64,000 nt of DNA, from contig RMBW01000020.1 in NCBI GenBank assembly GCA_004009845.1, positions 248,001-312,000 of the forward strand. Reading direction: 5' to 3'. The notes below the pieces were generated by a model that was not told the DNA's origin, did no database searches, and was given only the letters and a program-made list of their open reading frames with translations. This stretch comes from Davidsoniella eucalypti. Lineage: Eukaryota; Ascomycota; Sordariomycetes; Microascales; Ceratocystidaceae. Both the position numbers and the translations under genes were made by a program. Below, one piece after another: positions 1 through 11,261 of the stretch; position 1 is the first letter of the stretch; every line of letters starts with the position of its first letter.

Positions 1-1648
1 CCATGGTATGCGTGATCACATGTGTCACAGATGAGAAGAGGCTCCGCTGAGTCATCTTTACCACAAGTCTCGCAGTTTTCCCCGAGGAGAGCAGTCTCAT
101 CACGCGGCATTCGTGGAACGCAAGGCCGCAAAAGGGACATGTGTGAGCCAGCAACGGTTGGTACATTTTCCTTCTTCAGCCGCTTGCTTCGACGGCTACC
201 ACTGTCTCCATCTTCCTTGTCGGTAGCATCTCTAGAACCATCAATGCTATCAATGCTCATTCTACGCTTAACGTCTGACATAGGGGTGTTCTTTGATGAT
301 GCGGCCGGTTTGGAATTAGGCGTTGCTTTTTGGGGGGTCAACTGCGTATCGGCGCTCGTAGCGGCAGGCTTGTTTACAGCGCTAAATCCGGCATTGACGG
401 GCTTGAACCCGGAGTTGATGGCACGGAAGCCAGTAGTCGCCCGGGGAGGTGGAGCGTTGGTCATTGAAACATCGCCGTCTTCCTCCTTAGCAACCTTGTC
501 GCTGTTGGCTGATTCGTTGATGCTAGCATTGAGTGCGTCACTGGCACGAAGTGCGGGTGATTCAGCGTCCGCAGCAGGAGTGTTGACTGCAGATTTCCTT
601 AATGGCGTTTGTGCGGGACTAGGTGTGAGAGGACCACCATATTCCATCTCTAGTTGCTGATGCACACCAGGCTTGACAACCCGCAAGTAGTCCTCGTATG
701 GACAAAGCCATCTCTGGTATGAGTTTTTCAAAGATGTTGAAAGTGATGACATGATCTTGCCGCTGTAGCCAAGATCACGGCCGATTTCTGCCCATTTTTT
801 ATGCTTGCATACTTTGTCAAAGCCACCACGAGCTTCGACAGCTTTCTTTAACTTATACAGATCAAGCGGTTTTTTGTCCACGTAAGGCAATCTGTGCAAG
901 TTATTTCCCTTCTGTTTGTGGAATTTAAAGAGCGCATCGAGATATGTCATATTTGCCCGATTGCCTATACTACGTGTTAGTGGCTAAAACACAGAGAAAT
1001 TTGATTTACACACTGCAACAGCCGAAGCTACAGCGTGTACATGCACATGAAATTATGAGAAATACGTACTGCCCTCCACAGAATTCAGCTCCTGTTTCCT
1101 GGTACGAAAATGGAATTTCTGCAATGCATCATGTTAGTAAACAAAATAAATTGAGGGAAACTCTCGCACATGAAAGGAAAAAGAAAAAAAAAATCTATAT
1201 GCACTAATCATAGACTAGCAGCATTATTTCAACAGCTACTTACTTCAGTGTCAATAGCAAAGTCGGGGTTCCACGAGTCAGGAGGGATGATCTTGCACAT
1301 TCCGTACTTGCTCGCTTCTGGTGTGATTTTGCGCATGTAGGCCATGGGATCTTTCCACTCCTCCTCGGTAGGTGTGTAGGTTGGGGCCTCTTCTAAATCA
1401 TGAGGGCGCGATTTCTTCTTGACAGGCTCACGAACAGCGGTTGCCTGGCCCTTGCGCTCAACCGTAGATAAGTCTAAAGGCGGACTTCGCATGGAACTAA
1501 GAGATGAGGCTGAGAGATTGCCGTTTGCCATGGTGTTGGCCTTGGTCGGTTTATTGTTCGCATTGGATGGGCCAACAGCCGGAGATTCTCGGGCACTCGT
1601 AGATGTGCTTGCGGCGCCATTTGTAGCGCCATTATGTGAAGAAACCAT
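1..1648 (-). CDS. KDM5/JARID1-type histone H3K4 demethylase, 5' part (cut by window edge)
   Basis: The sequence shows three exons on the minus strand: 1648-1244, 1118-1070 and 964 to the left edge. The introns have gtaagt and gtacgt donors. The spliced product gives, in order, a Ser/Ala/Asn-rich head, a JmjN domain (about residues 87-151; 'YTPTEEEWKDP', 'FHFRTRKQEL'), an ARID DNA-binding domain (about 155-245; 'RANMTYLDALFKFHKQ', 'GGFDKVCKHKKW'), a charged linker with 'PTVAGSHM', and the first half of a PHD finger ('CETCGKDD', 'LLICDTCDHAYH'). This order is that of KDM5/JARID1/Lid2 enzymes, which remove methyl groups from histone H3 lysine 4 in the nucleus. The catalytic JmjC domain and the rest lie beyond the window, so activity cannot be judged. 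The open frame continues 19 codons upstream to a TTG, but the first ATG is at 1648, so that start is used. Confidence 0.92.
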
Positions 1649-4600
1649 TGCTGGAGGGTGATTTACAGTTTTCGTGGAGGTGAGAAGGTCTATGGGAAAT
1701 TTCAATCGTGAGGTTGTTGTCGAGGTGACGGATACGAGACCGGTCGGAGATCAAGGTAAGCAAACGGACTGAGGTAGTCGCAAGTATTGTCATTTGATCA
1801 CGGTCGTGGGACGCCTCGAGCAGGTTTTACAGTTTGCGCATCGATGGTGGGAGATCTCAATCAGTAATAGATAACGTAGTTTACAGTGGAGGCGAAGATG
1901 GCGAGAAATTGAGGTCGAGCAAAAGCGAGCGTCTGTAGAAGCATTGGAAGAGCGTGTTAGAATCGCAGCGTAAAAACAGGTGAGCAACGTACGAACTCGC
2001 AAGAAGTTGTAACGACAGAAGGCGAGGCCATGGGTAGCTGAGCTAGCCCACGGATGCCAGTCAAGGGGAATAAATGTATTGATGTGCAATTTAGTGTTGG
2101 ACATATGCCATACCAGAGCGGATGCAAGTTCGAGATTATACAGTGCAGTACAGCGATGCAGTGCGTGTCAGGACCGGCTGCTCTCACCAAGTCTAGATTG
2201 ATGGAAGATGTATAGACGATGTATATGTGCCCGAGTTCGACGACAGGCAACAATGGCGGGCGAGCCAGGCCGGTACGGGTGCAAAGATCGGGTGCAGCGA
2301 TGCGATGAGACGAAGCAATGAGATGGATGCTTGGATGGACAGATGCTGGGGCTCGGAGCCAAGCAATCGACAACTGGGCGTTAGATGCGATTGAGGATGA
2401 TGGAAGAAAAAGGCCGAGGCGATATAGCACGGCTCGGCATCAACAACTAGGCGACGCAGACTTGTGGGGGGGCGTGTACTGGACGCAGAAGAATGAAGAA
2501 GGCGCGTGATGTGGTTTGTGTGGGAAAGAAGATGAGAAGGGAAAGAAACGACAAGAGGCTAAGGTGCTGTAGGCTCTGGGAGGGATCGCGGAGGGAAGAG
2601 CGGGTCGTTGAATTAATGCTATACCATACTAATATAATAACTACTGCTTTGTAGGCTTTGCAGGTTCTAGGTGACCTCTCGCTACACGCCTTGCTAGCCG
2701 TTCTGCAGCGACCCCCTACCCTCTATAGTGCTATAGTGCAGTGGCGCCAGTGCATATGTCCGTCCTGCATGCAGCTCTATATTATGAAATCTGCGCACTG
2801 TATTCAGTACCTGGCCCGCATGTACCGGCCGCAATAAGGCATTGCAGGCTTGCCCCTGTACCTTAAAGCGACGACGACCTCCACTTCCACTTCACCCACC
2901 TAGAAGGAAAAATAACACTTAAAAACAGGACATCGCCAAATCACGCGCACCATATCATCCGCTACTATCACATCTTCGACAACGACATGGCCTGATACTT
3001 TCTCTGTCTAGCTTTCCCACGCCAGCCTCGATGTATATGCACATGCAGCTCCGATAGATGCGTTACCTCATCCGCTCTCTTCCATCGGCAAATCAGACAC
3101 TCGACGCCGCAAACCACGCATCGACAATTCCTAGCGAAGAAGGCCTATATTTGTAGACTGTAATGGGCCGTAATATGTCTTCCAGACGCTACTAGTCTAG
3201 TCGCGTTATGCGCACACTTTCGGCTCTCTGACATCACTTGGCGTTTGGCTCTAACGCTGATCATATGAATACTGGGGCTTTCAATTTACAAGATATCGAT
3301 ACCTAGTCAACAAGTACATACAGTGTTTTATACTCAGCATGTAAACTGTACATGACTTTCTCGTACTACTGCTAAACGTCGACTACTTGTAGGACTTCTC
3401 TTAAACGTCCCCGTTGTCCTCCTTCATCTGGTGACCTACGGAAGAAGTTAGGTCACAACTACCTCCCCCAACAGGCAACAAGCTACTTAATATTCTGATA
3501 TATTCACCAGAAAAAAAATCAAACGCCATGTATTATTGGTCTCATGTTTTTCTCATAGTGGCTTGCGAGTGTTGTCGATCTAGACAGGCGTTGAATGTAG
3601 TCAAGTCAAGAATATTGTCAATCTGCGCAAAACGACCCATATTACATTACCAAGAAGTGGTGAACGAACCTGGCAATACCATAAATACAGCAGAGCTTCA
3701 AATTGCAAGTTCTGAGCACTCAGTATTTACTAAGCACCGGAGGCTCGGAGTTTGACTTTGCCATGCGTGTTGTCTCGTTTGGACGTAATATATGGTTGAG
3801 TGCCTATATGTATGTAGGTAATGTATGATACATACAGATATATACATACATAATGCAAGTATGCCATAGCAAGGTCCAGGGTACCGTGGGCGGCAACTCT
3901 TACAAGATTAAGCAACATTGAACAAACGTTGAAGTTTCGTCGGCACAACCTCGCACTAGCCCTTTATATCAAGACATTCTAATTTTTCTACCACCGTTCC
4001 ACTCAGGCTCAATAACAAGGCCCTTGACCGGCAGTTTCAAGCAGATGTCATGTCATAGTATCATATATCGCTGCTACTCTCTTGCTTCTAGTTTTATTGG
4101 TTCGTTTCAATAAATCGCCTGCTCGACTCCCTCCCCCCACGGCTCAGCGCGACGGATCTAGGTCGCCCACTATACAACTAGTCCCGACGAGGCTTCCATC
4201 AGCGGGGCAGGGGCAAAACCCAAAGCAACGACATGCGAAGTGAGCAGTTGTGATGCGTATTTTTTTTTCTTTCCTTTTTCCGTCTTTTTTATGGTGATGA
4301 AGCCCCCTTTCTTCAATGGCCTATCAATGGTTGATCTTGTCTTATACAACTATATATAGAAGAACATATAGGCATAGCATAGTACGGGCATCATTGACGT
4401 GACCCTGGCATATAAACGACGTCTACTTATGTTTCAATGCCAACCCCCAAACAACATTCAACCCAAGCTCCGATCGCATAAAGTACGGTAGTGAAGCTAT
4501 GTGCGTTCCCAAATCGGCAACCCATTTTAACGTTGATGCAATTACATACAAGACGATGGGAACAGCCTGGGAATTACAAGGGGCCACAAATAGAAAATAC

Positions 4601-5279
4601 ACATGTAGCTGTATATGCCACAGTACAATGCACAGGCGCTGATGTCTGTCTGTCCACTAAACACAGATACAAATAACGACTTCACAACCAAAAAAATATA
4701 CATTTTTGTGTCCACTTATTATCCTCTAATGCGTAGCTAGGGCAGCCAATTAAATGTGACCTGCGGGCCGGGTGGATTGCTTGAAGGTCCACTTAAACGT
4801 CGCGTTATATTCATCGTTAATGTTTGCTACTAGTTTTCGCTCTTTTGTTTTTTTTGCATCAAGTTTATTAACGTACTAATGCAGCTTAGCTATATGACAC
4901 CTCGATATCTAAAATACCGACCTGGACTGATACTAATATACAATATAAGGTAAAGAACAACCTACATACTTCTCTACAGTGACAGGCCACTGAGATACAG
5001 AGCATTTGGTATGGTTTCGTTATATGCTATTATATTCCTATAAATTATACATGGCACTATGTTAATGACTTATTTAGGCCCATACCGCCAAAACAAGCAA
5101 AAACATCCAAACCACCAATGTCACATCCTATCAAAACACAAACTAGGTACATACATGTAGTTTAACAGTTATAACATGTAGGTATATTATTATACTCTGT
5201 ATCTGAAAACAAGTCATCGAACCAAAGTCACCGTGTGATTTGAAATCTGTTATATGGAGTCATCTTCTATTTACATCAA
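1649..5279. other. Intergenic, 3.6 kb, no gene recognised
   Basis: This is the upstream region of the KDM5 gene and the 3' side of SLX1. I see no ORF with coding character; the short frames on both strands are unrelated to known proteins. A run of imperfect TATG/TACA repeats (about 3801-3852) and a T-rich tract at 4260-4290 are the only obvious structures. It probably holds the KDM5 promoter and leader and the SLX1 3' UTR. Confidence 0.6.
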
Positions 5280-6449
5280 TCAAACACCTTTTGATTTTGA
5301 CTTAGTATCAGCCGCCTTTTGTCTCTTAGACTTTGAAGCAGCCACTGCGGTCTTTGGCTTAGCAGCACGCTTCTTTTTCAGTAGTTTATCGACCTCCTTA
5401 ACACCGCGCACACGTAGACTCAACTCCTTCATCATGTCTCCCCAACTCGACGTCTCCTTGCACACAGGACAGATAGCCTGGATCGGTATAATCGCGTCGC
5501 GGTCTTCTGCTTTCCGAGGATCCAAGTTATGTTTTGCCCAGCAGTCCAGATGACCAACAGTCTCACAGGTAGCACCGGAACATACTACATGAAGACCTAC
5601 TCCTTGCACCAGATCTTCTCGGCAAAAGACACATCTGCCCTGTCGCTCAAACTCAAAGATCGAATGTGTCTTCTCGGCGTAGTTCTTATACCGCTTGAAG
5701 TCCACTGGGATAGAGTGAATACCTGTGGCCGGCGTCGTCGTATCCACATCGCTGATACCGTCATTGTCGCCATCGTCAGCTGATGCTTCACCCGACATTT
5801 CTTCAGCGGCCTCCATACCATCACCTGTCGCCACTATAGATTCAGAGAAGTCTGTTCGAACCATAAGCGACGGTCGCAACGGCACATTAGCGTCCTTGTT
5901 ACATTTCTCCCATGCAACGTAAACCTCAGTCTTGAAGATGTTCAGTGTCAATGGCCATCTTGAGAAACCCGGAACTCGCAGTAAAATGTGAATATTTGCC
6001 AATATTGAATTTATCGTTGCACGGGGCCTTTTGGGCATGCCGCTACGTTTTCTGGCCGTTGATATAGATATGCGCTCATCATTCGGAATATGTAAAGATA
6101 TATGCGGATTATTCAGTGCCCATCTAACCCTCGTTATATATGTTAACCCTACTGATTTATATGTACAACATGTAAATGACGAGATGTATAGAATGATTAT
6201 GACTTACTCAAATTTTAATGCGCCAACCATACTTGGGAAGCCAGATACAATAGTTACCATTTCCCATGGCCGTAGTCGATCTCTAGAAGTACGAGCCGCG
6301 CCGCCTTTTACAAGACCATTGTGTTGCTTTAAACGTCTTGCAGGATTAGGAGTCGAACCAATATATGGCTGAGCCGTTGTAGGCTTTACAGATGAGCGCA
6401 AGACATATACGCAGTAGTTGGCGGGAATCGGCCTTGATTGGGTCGTCAT
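5280..6449 (-). CDS. SLX1: Structure-specific endonuclease subunit SLX1
   Basis: Two exons (6449-6208 and 6123-5280) are joined across an 84-nt intron (gtaagt donor, gttag acceptor) to give 361 aa. The N-terminus is a GIY-YIG nuclease domain (about residues 12-110): 'YCVYVLRSS', 'PYIGSTPNPARRLKQHNG', and the metal-binding glutamate in 'ALKFEWALNNP'. That last motif is completed only when the splice is made at 6123. The C-terminal half has the SLX1-type RING/PHD-like zinc finger ('CVFC', 'CSGATCETVGHLDCW', 'CPVC', about residues 246-300) and a Lys-rich tail. Known role: with SLX4 it forms a nuclear endonuclease that cuts branched DNA such as 5' flaps, replication forks and Holliday junctions. 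The length is normal for fungi. The ATG at 6449 is the only sensible start. It lies 261 bp downstream of the SF3A3 stop on the same strand. Confidence 0.95.
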
Positions 6450-6617
6450 ATCTGCAAGCTGACACGCAGATATATGATTGGTAGTGATTGGTAATGGGTA
6501 AGATAGGAAACAAAAGAAAGATAGAAAGTGTTGTTAAGGATAGAAATGAAGAAACTGTTGTGCAAGAAGAAAATATTGGGATTTCTTTTGAAAAAAGGGT
6601 GTCAACTATATAACGCT

Positions 6618-6625
6618 AACCCTAA
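6618..6625 (+). promoter_or_regulatory. Telobox-like AACCCTAA in the SLX1/SF3A3 gap
   Basis: The octamer aaccctaa sits about 170 bp upstream of the SLX1 ATG. Similar telomere-like motifs in yeast promoters bind Tbf1-type Myb proteins. A function here is only inferred; one short match can arise by chance. Confidence 0.25.
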
Positions 6626-6710
6626 ATATACCAACATTTATTCCTTCTATCCAAGAACGCCAGGCAACATTAGAAACACCGAACAAAAACAATAGATATT
6701 ATGCGTAGAT

Positions 6711-8305
6711 TTACAGCAAGCCCTGTTTCTGAAGATCGTAGTACACCTTTTCAGGCATCACATTACCTTCGCCATCTTCCATTTGCACCATGCTGTTCTC
6801 GTCAACCTTGGTCCTCTTCTTCTCGTGCTGCATCTTTTCCCAAAGCTTCATTGCCTCTTCAATATGTACGATATCTCTGAATAGAGATGTGTTGGTGATG
6901 CCCAGACAGCGTAGACCGTAGACATGACGAGCTTCATTGAAATGCTTATCAAAAGCTCGGCGACCCATATACACGAAATTTCCGCAGATTTCACAGGGGA
7001 ACTCCACACCAAGGCCGTGTAATCTATAAAGCCAAAAGGGAATCGGCTTACCGTCCCATGCCAATGGAAGCTTGAGAGGGTTATAGATCTTGTCATCGTC
7101 GTCATCATCACCATCCTCATCATCGCCGTCCTCGTTGTGCATTGTGTGTTCCTGAGCGGGCTCCATATTGAATATGCTTTCAAGCTCCTGGCGACGCTCA
7201 CGCTCCGTCATGCCCTGTTTGCGCTCTACGTTGACTCGAGTGTCGCTTCTTTCTGTGCTCATAGAGGCGGCCAAACGCTTGACATAGAATTCGCGCTGAG
7301 CTACGGCCTTTTCTTTCAAACGTGTAGCAGAGATACCACCAAAAGCAGCGGCAGTAGCCATTTCATCTGCATGTGTTTGTAGATGTTGCGCGCGGGATTC
7401 TGCGGCCTTGATGTGCTTACGGCCAGTCAGATGAGCATTGTATACATTCTTGTTTTTGAATTCCTTCTCGCAGTCTTGACAGAAGACGATATCCGCAGAT
7501 GAAGGTTGAGGGGCAGCCGTGTCGGATATCTCAGATGCCCACCCCTCAACCTCATTCTTTTCCCAGGCCTCCTCAAACTCTTTTTCGAATGTGGCGATAG
7601 TTTTGTCGACATTCTCTAGGGGATGAGTCCTCCGCATAAATGATTCAAGGTATGCCGCTAGTTCGCGCACATACTGGAAGTATTGGTCGGTCAGCTTTTC
7701 AGCGCGCTTAAGACCGCCCATGCCTGGCGCGAAGTTATCGAATAAGTCGAGATATTGCACATAATTGTGACGTTTCGCATTTGTGAGGTTGAGGTATAAC
7801 TCATGTGAAGGGTATAAGTCGAAGAAACGACCAAAGCCTTCTTCACCAGAGAATATAGTGTCGACTAGTGATGCGCTGAACTCTGCGCTGTCTCCGGAAC
7901 GTTTTGTGCGATATCTAAGCTCAGAGTTTTGAGCTTGCTCGTTGGGATATTTGGCGTGGTGATCTCGAATGCTGTTGAGCTGAGAGTAGAATTCACCAAG
8001 GGAGTCGTCGGTTCCGATAGTCGCGATTTCCTCAGCTCGTAGGCCGTCTTTGTCGGCATAGACGTTTAGAAGATTTTGCGATTGTACTTGAATCTGGTCC
8101 AACAGCTGGGCAATTTCATGATCACGGTTCAGTCTGTCGCGGATCTAGAGAACAAACCTACTGGTAAGCAATTTTGATATATCATAGCATAGGTTGGTAA
8201 GCGAAGAGAACTTACATGCTTTGGTTCATCCGCAATGCGATTCGCGATACCCTGCTCGAGGCGTTCGAGATCCTCTTGCAAGTAACGCTGCTCTTCAAGA
8301 ACCAT
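6711..8305 (-). CDS. Splicing factor 3A subunit 3 (SF3a60 / Prp9)
   Basis: Two exons (8305-8216 and 8144-6711) give 507 aa, against about 500 aa for human SF3A3. The N-terminus ('EEQRYLQEDLERLEQ', then 'VYADKDGL') matches the SF3A3 N-terminal region. A matrin/U1-type C2H2 finger lies at about residues 253-275 ('FCQDCEKEFKNKNVYNAH', 'TGRKH'). An Asp/Glu-rich stretch follows, and the C-terminal finger is at about 411-434 ('FPCEICGNFVYMGRRAF', 'HFNEARH'). Known role: SF3a is part of the U2 snRNP and helps it bind the pre-mRNA branch site during prespliceosome formation in the nucleus. The first exon is short (30 codons) and contains the only ATG; the intron has a gtaagt donor. The gene is divergent from eIF4A3 and shares its upstream region. 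Confidence 0.96.
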
Positions 8306-8532
8306 TTCTAGACAATAGAAGTAGAAGACACTTGTGACAAATATTATTGATAAGAGAGAGATTCCCGAAAATGAGAAAAAAAAACCCCCGAGAAAATAGT
8401 AGAAATCTTAGCTGTGTAGTTTCTCAGCCTGCTATCCAGCCTTGTCCTTAATTTGAGCGCAAAACTACAATTTTTGGTCTGTTATAGCGGCGGCTAAACT
8501 GATTTATCCGGGCTACAAATGCTTAAAAAAAA

Positions 8533-9045
8533 GGACTTTGTACTTCAGCACCGCTGGCAGCTGGCAAAGTGCCATACATTCTTTATTTCACCATATTAAA
8601 AAAACCACACTACATCCTCAATCGAGATATCAAGATCGGTTTTGTTTCAAATATTTTTTAGTTATACAGAATACATTATCCCTTATATTCCTCACCAATC
8701 ATATGTATGATGCTGCTTTCTAGCTGTGTCTGACGTTGATATCTTCAACATAGATGATGATAGGGTCAGTGATCTGATTATGCAGGCAGCTGATGCTTTG
8801 GCTTTAGCAGCGGGACTATTGTCTATGTTCTGGTTTTGTCTTTTGGGAAGCTTTAGTTACATTCTTGCATCTTTTCTGTGGGCATCAAATATATTCTGGA
8901 AGCTTTTGGTATACATGTACGATATGTATGCTTACATCTTCATAGCTTTATAAGTAGCTCCACAAGATTAATGAATAAAAAATGTATTCTGCCAGCTGGC
9001 AGCTTTTGAAGACCCCCTGCTATTTGTGCTGAAGTACAAAGTTAC
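8533..9045. mobile_element. MITE-like inverted-repeat element in the SF3A3/eIF4A3 promoter
   Basis: The sequence actttgtacttcagcac at 8535-8551 is repeated exactly, inverted, at 9026-9042. Inside each end is a related, more diverged block carrying an AGCTGGCA core; at the right it is a perfect 14-bp palindrome, ctgccagctggcag, at 8989-9002. Both ends are flanked by eight A residues (8525-8532 and 9046-9053), which could be an 8-bp target duplication or chance A-runs. The interior holds one 75-codon open frame (8726-8953, no ATG start, hydrophobic) that I do not recognise. I infer a non-autonomous DNA transposon remnant. No transposase is visible. Confidence 0.55.
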
Positions 9046-9264
9046 AAAAAAAATCTTGCTATTTTGGGTTAACTTGGCTGGCGGTGGCTCCACTAAAATT
9101 TTGGTCGCAGCGCAGGCTTCTCAAAGCAGTAATAACTGACAAGAAACTTGAAGTCTTTCCAAGAAAACTTACGCTTTTGTCAGCCTTGCGCCCTATACTG
9201 AGATCATCATCAGGACTCCCTCTTTGTTAATATTGTATCGCAAATTTACCAACTATATTTTAAA

Positions 9265-10602
9265 ATGGCCGACAATGCTAGCTTCGACCGTAAGGCCGAT
9301 GAGCGCATGGAGTTTACAACCTCCAAGGAGGTTACTGTCCATCCCACCTTCGAGTCCATGTCTCTGAAGGGTAAGCATAATGCATCCTGATTTGTATAGC
9401 CTTTGAACTATTCAATAACAATATCTTAGAAAACCTTCTTCGCGGTGTCTATGCCTATGGCTATGAATCTCCTTCAGCGGTGCAGTCCCGCGCCATCGTC
9501 CAGATCTGCAAGGGTCGCGACACCATCGCGCAGGCACAGTCTGGTACTGGTAAGACGGCTACATTTTCCATCAGTATGCTTCAGGTCATCGATACTGCTG
9601 TGCGCGAGACCCAGGCGCTTGTTCTATCACCTACGCGTGAATTGGCCACTCAGATCCAGTCTGTCGTCATGGCGCTGGGCGACTACATGAACGTACAGTG
9701 CCACGCTTGCATCGGTGGCACCAACGTGGGCGAGGATATTCGCAAGCTCGACTACGGACAGCACATCGTTTCGGGCACGCCTGGGCGTGTAGCGGACATG
9801 ATTCGCCGCCGTCATCTGCGCACACGCCACATCAAGATGTTGGTTCTTGATGAAGCCGATGAACTGCTCAACAGAGGTTTCCGTGAGCAGATCTACGATG
9901 TGTACCGGTACCTACCGCCCGCAACACAGGTCGTGGTCGTCAGTGCTACGCTGCCATACGACGTTCTGGACATGACTACCAAGTTCATGACGGACCCTGT
10001 GCGCATTCTCGTCAAGCGTGATGAGCTGACACTGGAAGGTCTGAAACAGTACTTCATTGCTGTAGAGAAGGAGGATTGGAAGTTCGACACCCTTTGCGAT
10101 CTCTACGATACACTCACTATCACACAGGCGGTCATCTTCTGCAACACTCGTAGAAAGGTCGATTGGCTAACTGAGAAGATGCGCGAGGCCAACTTTACAG
10201 TCAGCTCGATGCACGGTGATATGCCACAGAAGGAAAGAGACAGCATTATGAATGATTTCCGCCGCGGTGATAGTCGCGTATTGATTTCTACTGATGTGTG
10301 GGCTCGTGGTATTGATGTGCAACAAGTCAGTCTGGTCATCAACTACGATCTGCCTAGCAACCGTGAAAACTACATTCACCGCATTGGTCGTTCTGGTCGT
10401 TTTGGTCGCAAGGGTGTGGCCATCAACTTTGTCACTACCGAAGACGTTCGCATCCTCCGTGATATTGAGAGTAAGTTTTACTTGTTTTTTACGTACCCAT
10501 TCGAGTGCTATCTGCGTATAATCATGCTAACGATATATCATAGTGTACTACTCAACTCAAATTGACGAGATGCCAATGAATGTTGCAGATCTCATTTCAT
10601 AG
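9265..10602 (+). CDS. DEAD-box RNA helicase eIF4A3 / FAL1
   Basis: Three exons (9265-9370, 9430-10470, 10544-10602) give 401 aa. All core DEAD-box motifs are present: 'AQSGTGKT' (about residues 71-78), 'PTRELA', 'TPGRV', 'DEAD', 'SAT', 'STDVWARGIDV' and 'HRIGRSGR'. The stretch 'RRRHLRTRHIKMLVLDEADE', the block around 'CNTRRKVDWLTEKMREANF' and the C-terminal 'YYSTQIDEMPMNVADLIS' mark eIF4A-III/FAL1 rather than translation factor eIF4A-I. Known role: core of the exon junction complex in animals and many fungi, and the yeast orthologue works in 40S ribosome biogenesis. The last intron has a gctaac branch site and the last exon only 19 codons. The only recognised oddity is Met instead of the usual Gln at the third exon junction ('DIEMYYSTQ'). 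Confidence 0.96.
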
Positions 10603-11261
10603 AAGAGCTATCTATAGCCGATATTTAGTAGTTTAGGGCGTTCTTCTGATAGCTAGCCCAGTATAGGGTAGTATCAGGACGATCAGGACGAATATACAGT
10701 GTGAGGAACCGGGTCGAGCTTGATCCTAGTAAGTATTGCTATCCTGTTTCACTTCACTATCCCATTTTATAATCCAACTAACACATTATCTAGACATCTA
10801 GACATCTTGACACACGACCTCGATTTAGACTCTCTGCAACTGCATGAAACGTCCAATCGTGAATTATATTATGAACAAAAGTGCAGGCGAGCCTATAATA
10901 TAAGGGCCCTAGCTGTAATTTGTACTAAACAACTGTCATCAACAGAGTACTGCCGACATTAATGACCGTATGATACCCAATAGTGTATCGCAGACGAAAA
11001 CACAATAGGGACACTCGGAGTTTGCAACATTTTTTTATATCTTTATTTATTTAGAAACGGGGAACGTATTATTAATGAGATTATCAAAAACTATAAGATC
11101 AAATACCCCTAAGCCACAAGGTCGTTTCTCCAGATATATGAATCTCCAATCCAAGTCAACTTGAACGCCAAACCGATGCGTGAGCGGCAAAGAAGCAAAT
11201 AAAACAACACAAGAATAGAAGGGTATAATAGAGGCACGAAATGAATCGGCTAACACTGGAT
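10603..11261. other. Convergent 3' intergenic region
   Basis: This lies between the eIF4A3 stop and the stop of the rhodopsin-domain gene. It is AT-rich, with a T-run and 'tttattta' near 11030-11050 that could serve minus-strand 3' end formation. No gene is seen. Confidence 0.5.

Noticed and set aside
22..660. 212-codon plus-strand frame at the left edge
   Set aside because: It starts at GTG and lies antisense to the KDM5 exon, whose minus-strand frame gives clear ARID and PHD sequence.
6039..6100. Acceptors nearer the downstream ATG (6038) as the start of SLX1 exon 2
   Set aside because: Splicing at 6123 instead restores the conserved FEWALNNPH block of the GIY-YIG domain, which the other acceptors lose.
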